Position numbers and translations under genes: made by a program. Of a stretch of DNA of 36,995 nucleotides, positions 10,800 through 21,627 are shown in pieces (position 1 is the first letter of the stretch; every line of letters starts with the position of its first letter). A model generated the notes under the pieces. It did no database searches. It was not told the DNA's origin and was given only the letters and a program-made list of their open reading frames with translations. Origin of the DNA: Funneliformis mosseae (Eukaryota; Glomeromycota; Glomeromycetes; Glomerales; Glomeraceae); assembly GCA_910592005.1 (NCBI GenBank), contig CAJVPP010000300.1, forward strand, positions 1 through 36,995, written 5' to 3'.

Positions 10800-12222
10800 T
10801 GGACGTTTTTTTTTTTTTGTAAGGAGGAAAAGGTTTCAATGAAAGATTTTCAGAATTTAACCAAGCTGATTTTATACAAATTAATTTGTACCCATGTGTT
10901 GGTTTCAGTTTCAATTGTCAAAATAAACAAGAAATGACAACAGAATTATAAACAACGTGCTCGTTTTTTTGACGGAAAAGAAAGGAATGAGAAATTTTAA
11001 TTTTTTTTATTTTATTTTATTGATTCAGCTATTCTATTTATGAGAAAATTTTTGTTTTTCCCTTGATCATCTTTTTGATTTTTTTTTTTTTTCAAAAAAA
11101 AAATCTGCGCATGCGTCTATTTATTTTTATTTTTATTTTCGCACAAAGTGCGCACAAGAATTTTTATTCTTTTATTTTAAATACATAAGTGGAATATTCG
11201 GAAAACAAAAAAGATGACTTTCCTATATGATTTTTTATAATACGATTATATTCCCATTTCTATTTGGGGTATATAAATAAATAAATAACATTGGTGTTTG
11301 ATTTAACTACTTTTGTTCACAATCTGCAAGTTTTTTATTTTATACAACAAAAAGGGATTATTTTTTTTTTACTATATGCACATTATTAATTAAATAAAAA
11401 AGTGGTTAGATTTTAAACAAGTTAATTTTTTGAATATGGAAATCAGGTATATTCTTAACCGCGGTAAAAAGATTCAAACGAGGCAAAGTGGCGAGATTTT
11501 TTTCTTTTTCCCTTCTCAAATAGACATTTTTAAAACGAATATAAAAAAATGTCATTCATTTGTTTTAGGTTGAAAGGTGATTTTTTTTTTTTATTAAATA
11601 GTTTCTATTCATTGAGGAATGTTTTTTTTTCACAAACGAAAATAAAATAATAGAATAGATTAAAAATAGATATTCAATTTAAATAAATTTTTCTAGGTCA
11701 ATCACATTACTATTAATTGCCATATAAGTTTAATCTCCTTGTTGCGGCAAATGTCTTGAATTGTTCTTATAAAACCAAAAATTGTTTCATACGAATAATA
11801 TATATTTATTTATTTTATTCTTCATTTTTGAAAACTAGTTTTTCTTTTTTGAAATATTATGCTGACATTACTTCGTCTAAACACGTAGTATAATGGAACG
11901 TTCGGATATTCATCACTAAATTAGTAATAAATAACTAGCATGTAAAATGATTCTATATCTATCAATGGGTGAAACGCCACATAAACTTAATTCTACTAAT
12001 TTTGGTAATAATTAAATTATAATTACTGAAACTATGATGAGATCATCGTGTCGAGATTCGTCTAGATTTATCGATAAATAAGTAGGTATTTTAATTTATT
12101 TTTATTATTATTTTGACAAAAAAAAAAAAAGATTGGCATTGCGGTTTTGAAGTTACAAATATTAATATTGATTTACCAAAAAAGGAAATAATTATTTATT
12201 AAAGTTACAGCCATTTGACTTC
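10800..12222. other. Intergenic with promoter of the 266-aa gene
   Basis: No gene is visible. GC palindromes stand out against the A/T background at TGCGCATGCG (11106-11115) and GTGCGCAC (11148-11155), about 310-355 bases upstream of the ATG at 10799. They are the best candidates for control sites of that gene. The rest is poly-T tracts and short TAAA repeats. Confidence 0.5.
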
Positions 12223-13770
12223 TTAAGGTTTGTATTCGATAATTTGTCCGCATTCCCAACTTTCACCGGGTTTTAGGTTGACATAATCTGAAACATGACC
12301 AGGTTCAACACAAACCATTTGTTTATATTCATCATCATCAAAATCGGTCAAACTTTTTGCCGTCTCGATCCATGGATTCCATACAACTAAAAAAATCGAA
12401 ATATTTATTTAAAAAAAAGGGATGCAATAAATTTTTTTTTTTGTTTTTTTTAAAAAAAGAAAAAAAAAACGAATCGCATTACCTGTGTCTTTTAAATTAT
12501 TTCTTTGTAATGTGAAACCTTCTTTAAAATCTTCACTTAAATGTATTTTAATTGTTTCAGTTGGAACATCCAAGTAAATTCTATCCGTCGGTTGGGTAAT
12601 TTTAACAAATTGATCATTCTCAATACCTTTTGCAAACTTATTTACTTTATCAATATATGATACATTAATTAAGCCTTCAACTGATAATTTAGAAATATCC
12701 TGTCGCATACACACAAATATGTAATAGCTATTATTAAAAAGTACATATCGAGATAAATAAATTCATAAAAGAAGGAGAAAGAAAAAATGATATATATGTG
12801 CCTTACCGGGACAGAATAATAAACATGTAAAAGAGCTTGAAAATCGAATGGTGTGGAATCTTCATTTTTTACCGTCAAATCAGTTTTTAATGCGCCATCT
12901 TTGAGTGTTACAGTGTAAATTAATTTAAATTTCTTTGGCCAAAATTTTCGTAAACTTTCAGAAATTTGAGAATCACTTAACCCTTTATTATTTTTCAAAC
13001 AAAATAGAAAAGCAAAAAGAGTGAGAAGCCAATTTAACAATTCAACTTTGAAACAAAAGATTATAAATATATTAATATCTTCATTTACCAAGTTTGATGG
13101 AAACAGATTCACTATCAGTTAAATCCTCAAGCAATTCAAAATTTGAAATCCTGGCAATACCATGTTGTGGAAGTGCAGCAGTTTCGGCAGATGGATCAGA
13201 TGCTTTAGAGAATTGTGGAAAAACTTTTTTGATAGAATATAACGATAAGCAAATATTAAAAAAAAAAAAAAATCTTTAGAAAAAATTTTTTTTTATTGTT
13301 GGTTACCTATAGGAATTCCTCCACGGATCGCCTTTGTTCCGTCGAGAAAAGACTTCTTACTAATATATATTTATATAATAGATAAAGACTTACAACTTGA
13401 AAACAATTAAAATTATATAAACTGTTATTTAATTTACCTTAAAAATATAAGCTCTTTTCCACGATAATTCCAACTGGTAACAGTCGCGCCATAATAATAA
13501 ACTGAAAAGGAAGAACAATTAATTATATTCACAGCATATAGACGAAATCTCACGACAGGATAACGTACTTTCTACCGAGGAGCCAGCATGCTCCAGAATA
13601 ACTTTATCATTTAGAACTTTAACTGACATATCTTTTTTGATTAACGATTGACCCTCCTCAATTTTTAAATTTCTTTTGTAACTTAGGTGGCACAAAAGCG
13701 TGATTAAAAGTATAAAAAATGATAATTTAAACTTTTTGATCCGAGATAAATTGATGGTTACGGCCGACAT
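12223..13770 (-). CDS. Glucose-6-phosphate 1-epimerase (aldose-1-epimerase fold), seven exons
   Basis: It interconverts alpha- and beta-glucose 6-phosphate, like yeast YMR099C. Exons: 13569-13770, 13438-13501, 13307-13359, 13089-13223, 12807-12982, 12483-12699, 12223-12386; all six introns are GT..AG (67-107 nt) and the frame closes at 336 aa. Family landmarks in order are YGATVTSW, GTKAIRGGIPIVFPQF, LPQHGIAR, FWPKKFKL-YTVTL, FDFQALLHVYYSVP, VVWNPWIE and VCVEPGHVSDYV. The His of ALLHVYY (204) and the Glu of CVEPGHV (310) occupy the catalytic positions. Two starts are possible. The internal ATG at 13629 (MSVKVLNDKV) gives 289 aa, the usual size, with the active residues at 157 and 263, close to the yeast numbering. 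The upstream ATG at 13770 adds 47 residues with a basic patch and the hydrophobic stretch KLSFFILLITLLCHLSY, a likely membrane anchor. Family assignment is very secure; the start is not. Confidence 0.92.
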
Positions 13771-14656
13771 TATCACGTAATTCTGGTGAATATTAATTAT
13801 TTTTGAGGTGGTAAATATTTTTGCCTTAGAGGGGTGATTTTCTTTTCTGATAATAAGGTTTTTGTTGTAAGCTAAACTTATGTCGACTTATGATATGTGA
13901 TGATTGTATGAAATCAAGGGAATTAACAATACAAAGTTGTGGCGAAAAAAAAAAAAAAAAAAAAAAAAAAAGAATTGTCGTTTTTAATACTACATTAAAA
14001 AAATTTTTTTTTTTTTTAAAAAAAAAAAGAGAGGAAGTTGCCTGCAGTAAAAGAGGGGCATATTTATCGGGTCAAACTTATTTTGTTTCACAACTGTGCG
14101 CTTTATATAGTATACGCTTTTATACAGGATAAATACTCCAAATATGCTTAATCGAGTTGAAATCATTAATTTCTGATAAAAAAAAAATTTTTTTTTTAAT
14201 AAATTTCCAAATTTCTGAAATTTTGGCAGAATTTCAAGATTTCAGTGTGATTTCGGATAGCGGACAAGTATCAAAATTACTAGCAACTGCGAAAAGGAAA
14301 GCAGACGATGATTTTCAGCGAAGTGAACACGGCAGAATTAGTTGTTATCTAATTTGGTAAAATTAGTAAAGATTAGCAAAATTGTAAAATCTCGTGATAG
14401 CGAACGACCCATATATTTTTAACATAAATCGCTTGCAGAAATCGGAACTTTTAAATTATTCTTCAGCTTTTTTTTTTTGACAAGCATTGTTATAGTGATT
14501 ATTGGAAGGCATTTTTAGATATTAGAGTGAGTTTTTGAAAATCTGATCAATAGGAATTATGATATTTAAAAAAAAAAAAAATCGGTCACATGATCATATA
14601 AATTGAGCTATATATATAATTTTAATTCGTAATTTTTTTATGTAAATTAACAACAA
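13771..14656. other. Intergenic upstream of the epimerase, with a possible coding relic
   Basis: There is a 27-base A run at 13945-13971 and a second T/A run near 14000. From about 14205 to 14357 on the plus strand the sequence reads ISEILAEFQDFSVISDSGQ, then VSKLLATAKRKADDDFQRSE, without an ATG of its own and preceded by poly-A/T. The amino-acid composition looks protein-like, so it may be an exon or a gene remnant, but no splice partner or family is recognisable. Confidence 0.35.
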
Positions 14657-14870
14657 ATATTAATTGGTTTAGTAGTAACAACCCTATGACATGGTGTGAA
14701 AGCCTTGGGTTCGGATACTACAAATTTTGGTACTATATAAAGTTAGAAAAACCTATGTTTGTAAGGTCGTTGCGGATTGCTAGATCTGTAGGCTCCCCTT
14801 TAATAAGTCGCGTCTGAACTGTAGACAGTCTGCGAATTTTTTTGTAAATTTTTTAGAAAAATTAAGAACT
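14657..14870 (+). mobile_element. tRNA-derived SINE
   Basis: An RNA polymerase III promoter is readable: A-box TGGTTTAGTAG (14665-14675) fits TRGYNNANNNG exactly, and a B-box-like GGTTCGGATAC (14708-14718) lies 33 nt downstream with one mismatch to GWTCRANNC. The intervening sequence does not fold as a full tRNA cloverleaf. A unique body follows (TATATAAAGTTAG through CTGTAGGCTCCCC to GTCTGCGAA) and ends near A/T-rich sequence. A worn copy of the body is found at about 29480-29625, which shows that this is a dispersed repeat. Borders are approximate, and no target duplication was identified. Confidence 0.75.
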
Positions 14871-15854
14871 TGAGTTCGAGAGTTGTTACCTTGTAATTCT
14901 AAGTACGTTGTTATTTTATCTCATTTTGAATGGTGAAATAATTTCTCAAAGTGATTTTTGTGTGATTAAAAGAAAATGAAGAATATGGAATAAATCATGA
15001 TGTCACTGTTTATCCATCTTGGGGATTGGAATCGATTTTCGATTAATTATCAAATTTAGATCTTTAAAGGTTTTAACGATTTATTTGATCATAAAAGTTA
15101 ATTTCCAAGAAAATAAAAAATATTATCTACCAAAAATATATTTTTGTCAAAATATTTTTAATTGCTGTTCAATATGTCCTATGTCTTCTGGCCCCTATGA
15201 CCTTGCTGAATTTAAATATAGGAATATTATCCTTTTAGTTTAGATATTTCCCTCGAATTTATTGTAACGGAACGTCGACGTTTAGGAAGTAGAGCCTTTA
15301 CATTTCGTTTAATCAATTTAATTTAAACCCGTATCATTTATCTGAATTTGAGCGTAAAAATATAATTATAATAGAAAAGAACCCACCACTGGATCACGTG
15401 ATTTTATATGCTTAATGTGGCTCATAGTTATCCTAACGGGTGACAAATTGGATTTCACACCCTAAAAAAACGTAAAAAATGTGACAAAAAGTGATAATTC
15501 ACCACGCCCAAGTAAAACTTTATTTTGTTGTAATACTGTAACTGGGAGCCACAGTTAATGTTGGCCGGTACTAATACCAACCATTTCGTGATCTGCCAAC
15601 GGAGTAAAATTAAAAATATGATTTCATCATCGAAGTTATATGAGGGCCGAGATTTTTAAAGATCTTCCTTTTGAATTTTAAATCCTCAATAACATGAAAA
15701 TAAAAAAAAATTAATAAAATTTATCCAAAAAGAATTTTTGGAGAGATTTGTCACGTGAGATCACGTGAAATTCCATTAAAGATCTTGATAAACATTTTCC
15801 AATCTATTTTTTTTTTTTCTTTCCTCTCTCAACAAGCAAATTACCTTGCAAAAA
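14871..15854. promoter_or_regulatory. Intergenic and promoter region of the reductase gene, with TCACGTGA sites
   Basis: Two TCACGTGA octamers stand in tandem at 15751-15758 and 15761-15768, one helical turn apart and about 90 bases upstream of the ATG at 15855; a third is at 15394-15401. CACGTG is the core E-box bound by bHLH factors, and TCACGTGA matches the Cbf1 type known in fungi. No gene is seen in the rest. A 74-codon open frame at 15019-15243 has poor composition and was left out. Confidence 0.6.
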
Positions 15855-17072
15855 ATGAAACATTGGCATGTACTTGGAGTTGGTAATAGCGGTTCTTTTA
15901 TAGCACACTTTCTTCGAAAACGTGGGCACAAGGTCACTTTACTCTTAAGAGACCCCACAACCTTGGGTAAATTCGATAAACTTAATCGTTCCATTGAAGT
16001 TACAAAGGAATTTGAACCAAATGTAGAGATATCAAAAGATTATCAATCAGAATGTATACATGGGTATAATTATGGAAATGTGATTGATCCTCGATATCCG
16101 AATGAATCATGCCCACCACATCAACGTATCAGGAGACTTATCGTCACGATTAAATCTCACGAATTCAGTAAATATTATCAAAGGATCTTTCATCGTTTAT
16201 CACCAACGAGTACCATTATCTTATTCACTTATGGATTGGGAACTTATGAAGAATTAATGAAAGACTATTATAATTTTGATGAAGCCATTAGACCAAATCT
16301 TTTAATCGGTTTAAATTCTCATCACGTTTATAAAAGAGCCACCTTTGGTACTCAATTTAAGTTAATACATTCCGGATTTGGTGAAATCGACCTTGGGGTT
16401 ATTCCTAGGCGATTTGATAAAACCGAAGAAAAGAAAATCGATGCAAATTTACAACCTGAAGAATCCTTGGAGAACAGAGATGTTACTACCACGACGACGA
16501 CGACTACAACGACAGCGACGACGGCAGACGATGATGATGATAATGATTTAAGCAAAGATACCTTAGATTCGGTGATCAAAGAATTTATTGAAATTCCGGA
16601 ACTTAATGCAAGAAATGTTAATTATTCAAACATAGTTAATCGTAAACTCGAGAACCTTGCATTGAATTCAGTGATTGATCCACTTACATCAATTTATTTT
16701 ATACGTAATGGGGCATTATTATTTAACAAGATGGCCGATCGTGTTATAAGACCAATTTGCGCAGAATCTTCTATGGTCATCAGGAAACACAGAGAAAGTC
16801 TTGGGATGACACCGACGAACCGATTCGCCACCGATAGATTGATTGATGCCGTGTTTCAAATCTGCATAAAGACTCGTCATTATGAATCTTTATCATTACA
16901 ATCTATCAAAAGAAATCTGGCAACGGAAGTTGATTATTTAAATGGATACATAGTTAAATTAGGAAATGCTTATAACATTCCTACCCCCATAAATCAATAT
17001 TTAACAGACATGGTAAAAATGAGACATAATCTTCAAATGAATCCAAAACGTTTAAATGATTTATTGAAATAA
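15855..17072 (+). CDS. Ketopantoate reductase-like protein (ApbA/PanE family), 405 aa
   Basis: An intronless ORF with start ATG at 15855; the few codons before it lack an ATG. The N-terminal Rossmann domain begins directly with MKHWHVLGVGNSGSFIAHFL (nucleotide-binding GxGxxG at residues 8-13), followed by RGHKVTLLLRD. LNSHHVYKR and the following GFGEIDLG match the family substrate region. The C-terminal helical domain has NSVIDPLTSIY (271-281) and TEVDYLNGYIVKLG with NIPTPINQYL, all typical of PanE, which reduces 2-dehydropantoate with NADPH in pantothenate and CoA synthesis. There are two oddities. Where PanE has its catalytic Lys (four residues before the Asn of NxVxNPLT) this protein has Asn267, and the NPLT Asn is Asp275. 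A Thr10-Ala-Thr-Thr-Asp5 low-complexity insert (about 210-231) separates the two domains. The fold is certain; catalytic activity is doubtful. It may be a non-enzymatic or altered-substrate paralogue, as is common in fungi. Confidence 0.85.
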   Translation: MKHWHVLGVGNSGSFIAHFLRKRGHKVTLLLRDPTTLGKFDKLNRSIEVTKEFEPNVEISKDYQSECIHGYNYGNVIDPRYPNESCPPHQRIRRLIVTIKSHEFSKYYQRIFHRLSPTSTIILFTYGLGTYEELMKDYYNFDEAIRPNLLIGLNSHHVYKRATFGTQFKLIHSGFGEIDLGVIPRRFDKTEEKKIDANLQPEESLENRDVTTTTTTTTTTATTADDDDDNDLSKDTLDSVIKEFIEIPELNARNVNYSNIVNRKLENLALNSVIDPLTSIYFIRNGALLFNKMADRVIRPICAESSMVIRKHRESLGMTPTNRFATDRLIDAVFQICIKTRHYESLSLQSIKRNLATEVDYLNGYIVKLGNAYNIPTPINQYLTDMVKMRHNLQMNPKRLNDLLK

Positions 17073-19102
17073 CTTTTGTCTCAATGAAGGATAAATGAAG
17101 AAGTAAAAAAAAAAAAAAAAAAGTGAATCAAAGAAATAAATATAATAATAAATATACTTGTGCTAATTGCGAATTATCAAATTTTTTTTTTTTTTTTTTT
17201 AACGTATTCTATCCTATAACATAAATTGAATAATTACCATAAATATATTTCATTTTAACCTGAATGAGAAAAAATTTTTTCACCTACAAGTTACAACAGG
17301 TATAATGAGTTATCTTAAAATGAGATTAAAATGAGTAGGATATCGTTGAATAATGCTATATGCAAATCATCAGTCAAAAATTCAGAATTATCACTTGAAC
17401 GCCTAAATGACAGTTAACTTTTAATTTCCGTAATATCGATTTTAGCCTCCGTGGGGAAATTACACCGATTACCGTTTGTTTTTTTTTATCATATCAACAC
17501 GTGTGAAATAAATTACTAATTACCAAATCGGATTTTGTTTCTTAGATCTATCTAGATATCATATAATCGATTACAATTATGATAATGATATATCGGTAAA
17601 AAAATTCATAAAGTCACCACTTTTGAATACCGCCATTAACAAAATCGAACTTGAACTTGAATGAATTATAGTAAAAAACAAACAAATGCACTTTTAAACA
17701 CGAGGATTACACGGCACCGATCTCTTTTTAATTTACTTTTTTAATTTAAGAGATATTGTCAGTAAACAAATAATTTGTTTTCGGTTAAACCACCTAAAAT
17801 AAATTTAATATCATCGCGTCTTAAATTTACCCATTCATTGATTAACATTTCGCGTAACTTTAGTTTTCAATCGTTTCAATCAATAATAGAAAAAGTTTTT
17901 TTTATTCAATCAAAAGATTCACTTTACATATACCGTGTAGAGAGAGATATATATATTTACATATGATACATAAAATTACATCATCAGAAAATTTGCCTCT
18001 GAGGAAAAAAAAGATCAAGTTTGTAAATGTATGAATTGAAGTGACCCTCATTCACATTATTCTAATGTAAAGAAGGTGTACTGGTATTAATTCTTTTTCA
18101 ATTTACTCCCTTCGATAAACCACAATTACCATGATATTTCAGGTATGGGCTAGGAATTTTAGGGAGAAGTAACTCGAACTTTTTTATTACTTTACTTATT
18201 TTAATCACGCGTAATATTCTCAATTTTCAACCCTTGAAAATTTGTTTTGAAGTGTATTTTTATTATTATAATTACTTTTTTGAAAACCTAGCTTGCATCT
18301 AATACGCAAATATAAGCTAAACTTCCCATTTTACGCTATGCCTACAAGACAAAAAAAAAAAAGTTAAAAATTTATTAAGGATTAAATCAAAAAAAAAAAA
18401 AATGAAGATCAAACCACCACATACCACACGAGATCACTGCGCCACTTGTCTCGTTCCATAAACACAAAAAATTCATTAAAATTAGTAGCACTCGGAAATA
18501 CGATCAAAATAAATAAATAAATAAATTATTAAATAAATAAAAAGTCAATTTTGTATGCATGAATTTTTTCTCGGAGGGGAAATTCGTTGCATTATTAACA
18601 ACGTTTTCGAGTTTATTAAAGGGCAAATGTGCAATCAAAGAAATCAAATAGCATTATTTTTAAATTTTAATGCAATGAATTTTTTTTTTAGCAATGGTAA
18701 TAAGTTTTTTTTTTTTTTTTAACTAATGTGCAAATGTGTTGTTGTATGTGCAGTTTATATAATATTTTGTGCAAGATTAAGTGGATGTGTATAAGGAAAG
18801 AAATTAAAAGTAGCTAGGAGCGAAACAAAATTATAAAAACAGTCTAAAAAAAAAGTACAAGAAAAATTTTTAAAAACAAAAAAAAAAGCGAACCAAAGGG
18901 AGCAAATATGTACAGTGAAAAAAGAGGAAAAGGGAAAGGGGGAAAAAAAAAAAAAAAAATACCAAGGATTTTTTTTTTTCTTCTATAAAATTAATATTAA
19001 ATTGTCCCATTGTAATGTATATACTATATTATATATATATATAAGTGTGATGAAGGAGGTCAACCCATTCATGCATTATTAAGTATTTGTTGTATTAAAC
19101 AA
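17073..19102. other. Intergenic between convergent genes, 2 kb
   Basis: This stretch lies between the ends of the plus-strand reductase and the minus-strand gene ending at 19103, so it should hold two 3' ends rather than promoters. It contains several poly-A/T tracts, an (AAAT)n microsatellite at about 18507-18543 and (AT)n at 19027-19042. An ATG-less frame at 17775-17966 reads somewhat protein-like (KPPKINLISSRLKFTHSL) but lacks splice partners. No gene is supported. Confidence 0.5.
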
Positions 19103-20475
19103 TTATATCGGCACGAAGCCATCGTAACTTGGACTGCCGAACCCGCGACCTCCATTCATCACCTCTGCTACAAAGTCCCTTATCGAATTGACGACCGAAC
19201 AAACTATTCCCAAGGACATAGATTGGTCGACTCCAAATGTTCCATGTACAACTGGCTCGTACGGTTCAACGTACAGGTATGTATTTTGCGATCTTTTGAC
19301 TCTGTAGTTTCAAAAACGAAATGCTCATTAATATGTGAAGAGAAAGAAATTTTCTAAAGAGATAATTTGAGGGGAAAACTTACGTCCAAATTAAACCAAT
19401 TATCGTTAATTCCATTAATAATACACAAAATAATAACATAGTCCAATTAATTGAACTGTATAATGATCTTATTAAATCTAATAAGAAATTAAAAGGAAAT
19501 AATATTATATATGTGAGTTTATTCAACATTGAGGAGGTAAAGAAGCCGTGGTGTGGTTGTTCTGTTGCTGGCAGTTGTAACATTTGTGGTTGCGGATGTT
19601 GTGTTGTCGGCGGTGGCGGCGTTACTTGTATAGGCTATAATATATCAAAAATATTTAGATGATAAATTATTAGATCATTTAAAATTTTCAACAGGTAAAT
19701 AAAACCGAGGCTTTAATAAAACACGTAAACAAACCTTGTTTACTTTGGATTGTACTTTGCTCATTAACGCACTGATATTGGTACGTATATTTTGGGCGTC
19801 ACGTTCTAATTCATCTACTGCTTTTGCTTTGGATCCGAATTGTGTTAAAAGACTTTTCAGCTCATTCTATAATGTAATAAAATATATATATTAAATATAT
19901 TAGTCATTTTTATTTTCGTTCCATTTCGACATACAAATATAATGCAATACATACTCCCGACTTTTCATATTCGGCTTTGTGTTTCTCTCGTTCGTTTTCC
20001 ATCGACTTACGTTTCGGTGTGCCTTTTTTCTGTCTCTTCTCTGACTCCAAGGATGACTATTAGTACGAGAAAAATTTGATCCTTGTTAAAAAAATAGGTT
20101 CCAGAATAGGTTTTTCGATACTTTTTTCGATACGATAAAGTTCTATAGTTCAATAGACACGTTTGTATTGTCTTTTGTAACTTGTTAACTTTTTATTACG
20201 AAAGTAACACTTGTCGGGCGCAAAAAGGACGACTTTGAAGTAATTTTTTTTTTTTTTCGCGACTTGCCGCTTAACAAACACTCATAGGGTATTTCACGTA
20301 CTAGCCCTCTTTTAAAAACTTGAGTTTCGTTGTCCGGAATTGTTGAATAAAGAAAAATACGAACCTGTTGCGTTTTGTCTCTCGGTTGAACCTGTTGAGG
20401 TTGGATGGGCACACCAAAGCTATTGTACTGAATTTGTTGCGAGTTTGAAGTGTTCTGACTGTTGTTGTTAGCCAT
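19103..20475 (-). CDS. Coiled-coil, proline-rich membrane protein of unknown function (264 aa, five exons)
   Basis: Exons: 20365-20475, 19955-20056, 19735-19866, 19384-19634, 19103-19301. All introns are GT..AG (donors GTTCGT, GTATGT, GTTTGT, GTAAGT), and the 795 bases keep one frame from MANNNSQNTS to GFVPI-stop. Residues 1-37 are Asn/Gln-rich. Residues 38-115 are highly charged and helical (ESEKRQKKGTPKRKSMENER, then NELKSLLTQFGSKAKAVDEL) and are a likely coiled coil. Residues 116-145 are Pro/Gln-rich. Two hydrophobic segments follow, at about 155-174 and 179-198. The last 65 residues are soluble and Gly-rich near the end. The first three exons and their boundaries are phase 0. I do not recognise the family. 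The architecture suggests an organelle or ER-membrane tether; that is inference only. The gene model is strong because every exon joins in frame. Confidence 0.75.
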
Positions 20476-21595
20476 TTATTTGTTTCGGTTAAAGAATAAA
20501 ACAAATTAAAGAGCTCGAGTTTCTTCGGTTTGGCGACTATCTGTTTACTGTAGTATGGCGGTACTGGTAAGCGGAATAAATTGTTACTGTGCAGTGCGTA
20601 TTGTTCACCCGGTTTTTTTCTGATGGTTTTTGAAGGTGGCACGGTGTCTTAAGAATTGGGGGGTTATAAGATGGGGTGGGATAAAAATATTGTCGAATTG
20701 GGGATGATTGAAAATTCATTGGCTCGAAATGATGCAGATGGCGGAACCTGTCGTCTCCTTTTATTTTGGACTGATTGTCACACAACTCCGGGTGACACCA
20801 AAGTGATATCCCAAAAATAGAAATGATTAAAGGACGTCATACCCTCTTAAACGGCAATGTTTATTTCATATGACACAGAAATGGAATAAGATAAGTTGTA
20901 CGAATGCGGAAACTCATGTAATTTATTAAATCTGATCTTCAACTTGCGTACAAAAATCCACATGAATTTTTTTGATCCCTCTTTTTTTTGTTACTTTCTG
21001 GGTGATCTTTTTTATTTTCTCGTTTTCTTTTTTAATTTTTTGACGTTTGAAATGTCAAAAATGTCAACAAAATTTAGTCTAGGTTACAACATTATGGCCT
21101 TATTTTTTTTTTTTTTTCTTTTATTTTTATTTTAACGATGAATCGTGTGTGTGTTTTTTTTTTATCGATGGGCGAAAACCGAAAGGACCTAAAAAAGGAA
21201 TAAGATTAAGGGGTCTAGCTTCAAGAATTCCAAGTCGGTGACTCTGTGACACGAAACCTTTTTGCACTAATCTTAATATTTATAATAATCGGAATTTCTA
21301 TATGGATGATACCGTACAGATTCATACAGATAATATACCGTTTACAAATACTTTTAACCAAAACGATATGATGAGTCATAAGTTACCGTCATCGTTATCA
21401 GCAAGATCAGGTTAAACCGGTTTTATGACAACCGAACGGTCAAAATAATTTGTACTACGAATAATTTAGTAACGGGGCAGTGTCAAGGCGTTGTAATAGG
21501 AAGCACCAGATGACTACATTTTTTTTTTATTTCCCCCATTAATTAATTAATTAGCAAGAGGATTAATGAAGTATGGTTTAATAAAGTTTGTAATG

Positions 21596-21627
<32 letters not shown>

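Noticed and set aside
10651..10914. 87-codon minus-strand frame upstream of the 266-aa gene
   Set aside because: It overlaps the real first exon in another frame and runs through the intron's poly-A.
14157..14360. 67-codon plus-strand frame
   Set aside because: It has no ATG and begins in poly-A/T. The last 50 codons look protein-like and are mentioned as a possible relic, but a gene is not supported.
15776..16579. Minus-strand frames within and beside the reductase gene
   Set aside because: Shadows of the plus-strand coding sequence, including a Val run opposite the Thr repeat.
17775..17966. 63-codon plus-strand frame
   Set aside because: No ATG, ends in an AT microsatellite, and no splice partners were found.
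20301..20785. Two minus-strand frames of 82 and 113 codons upstream of and overlapping the 264-aa gene
   Set aside because: They overlap the first exon and intron 1 of a well-supported gene in other frames and lie in its promoter; no family motifs.
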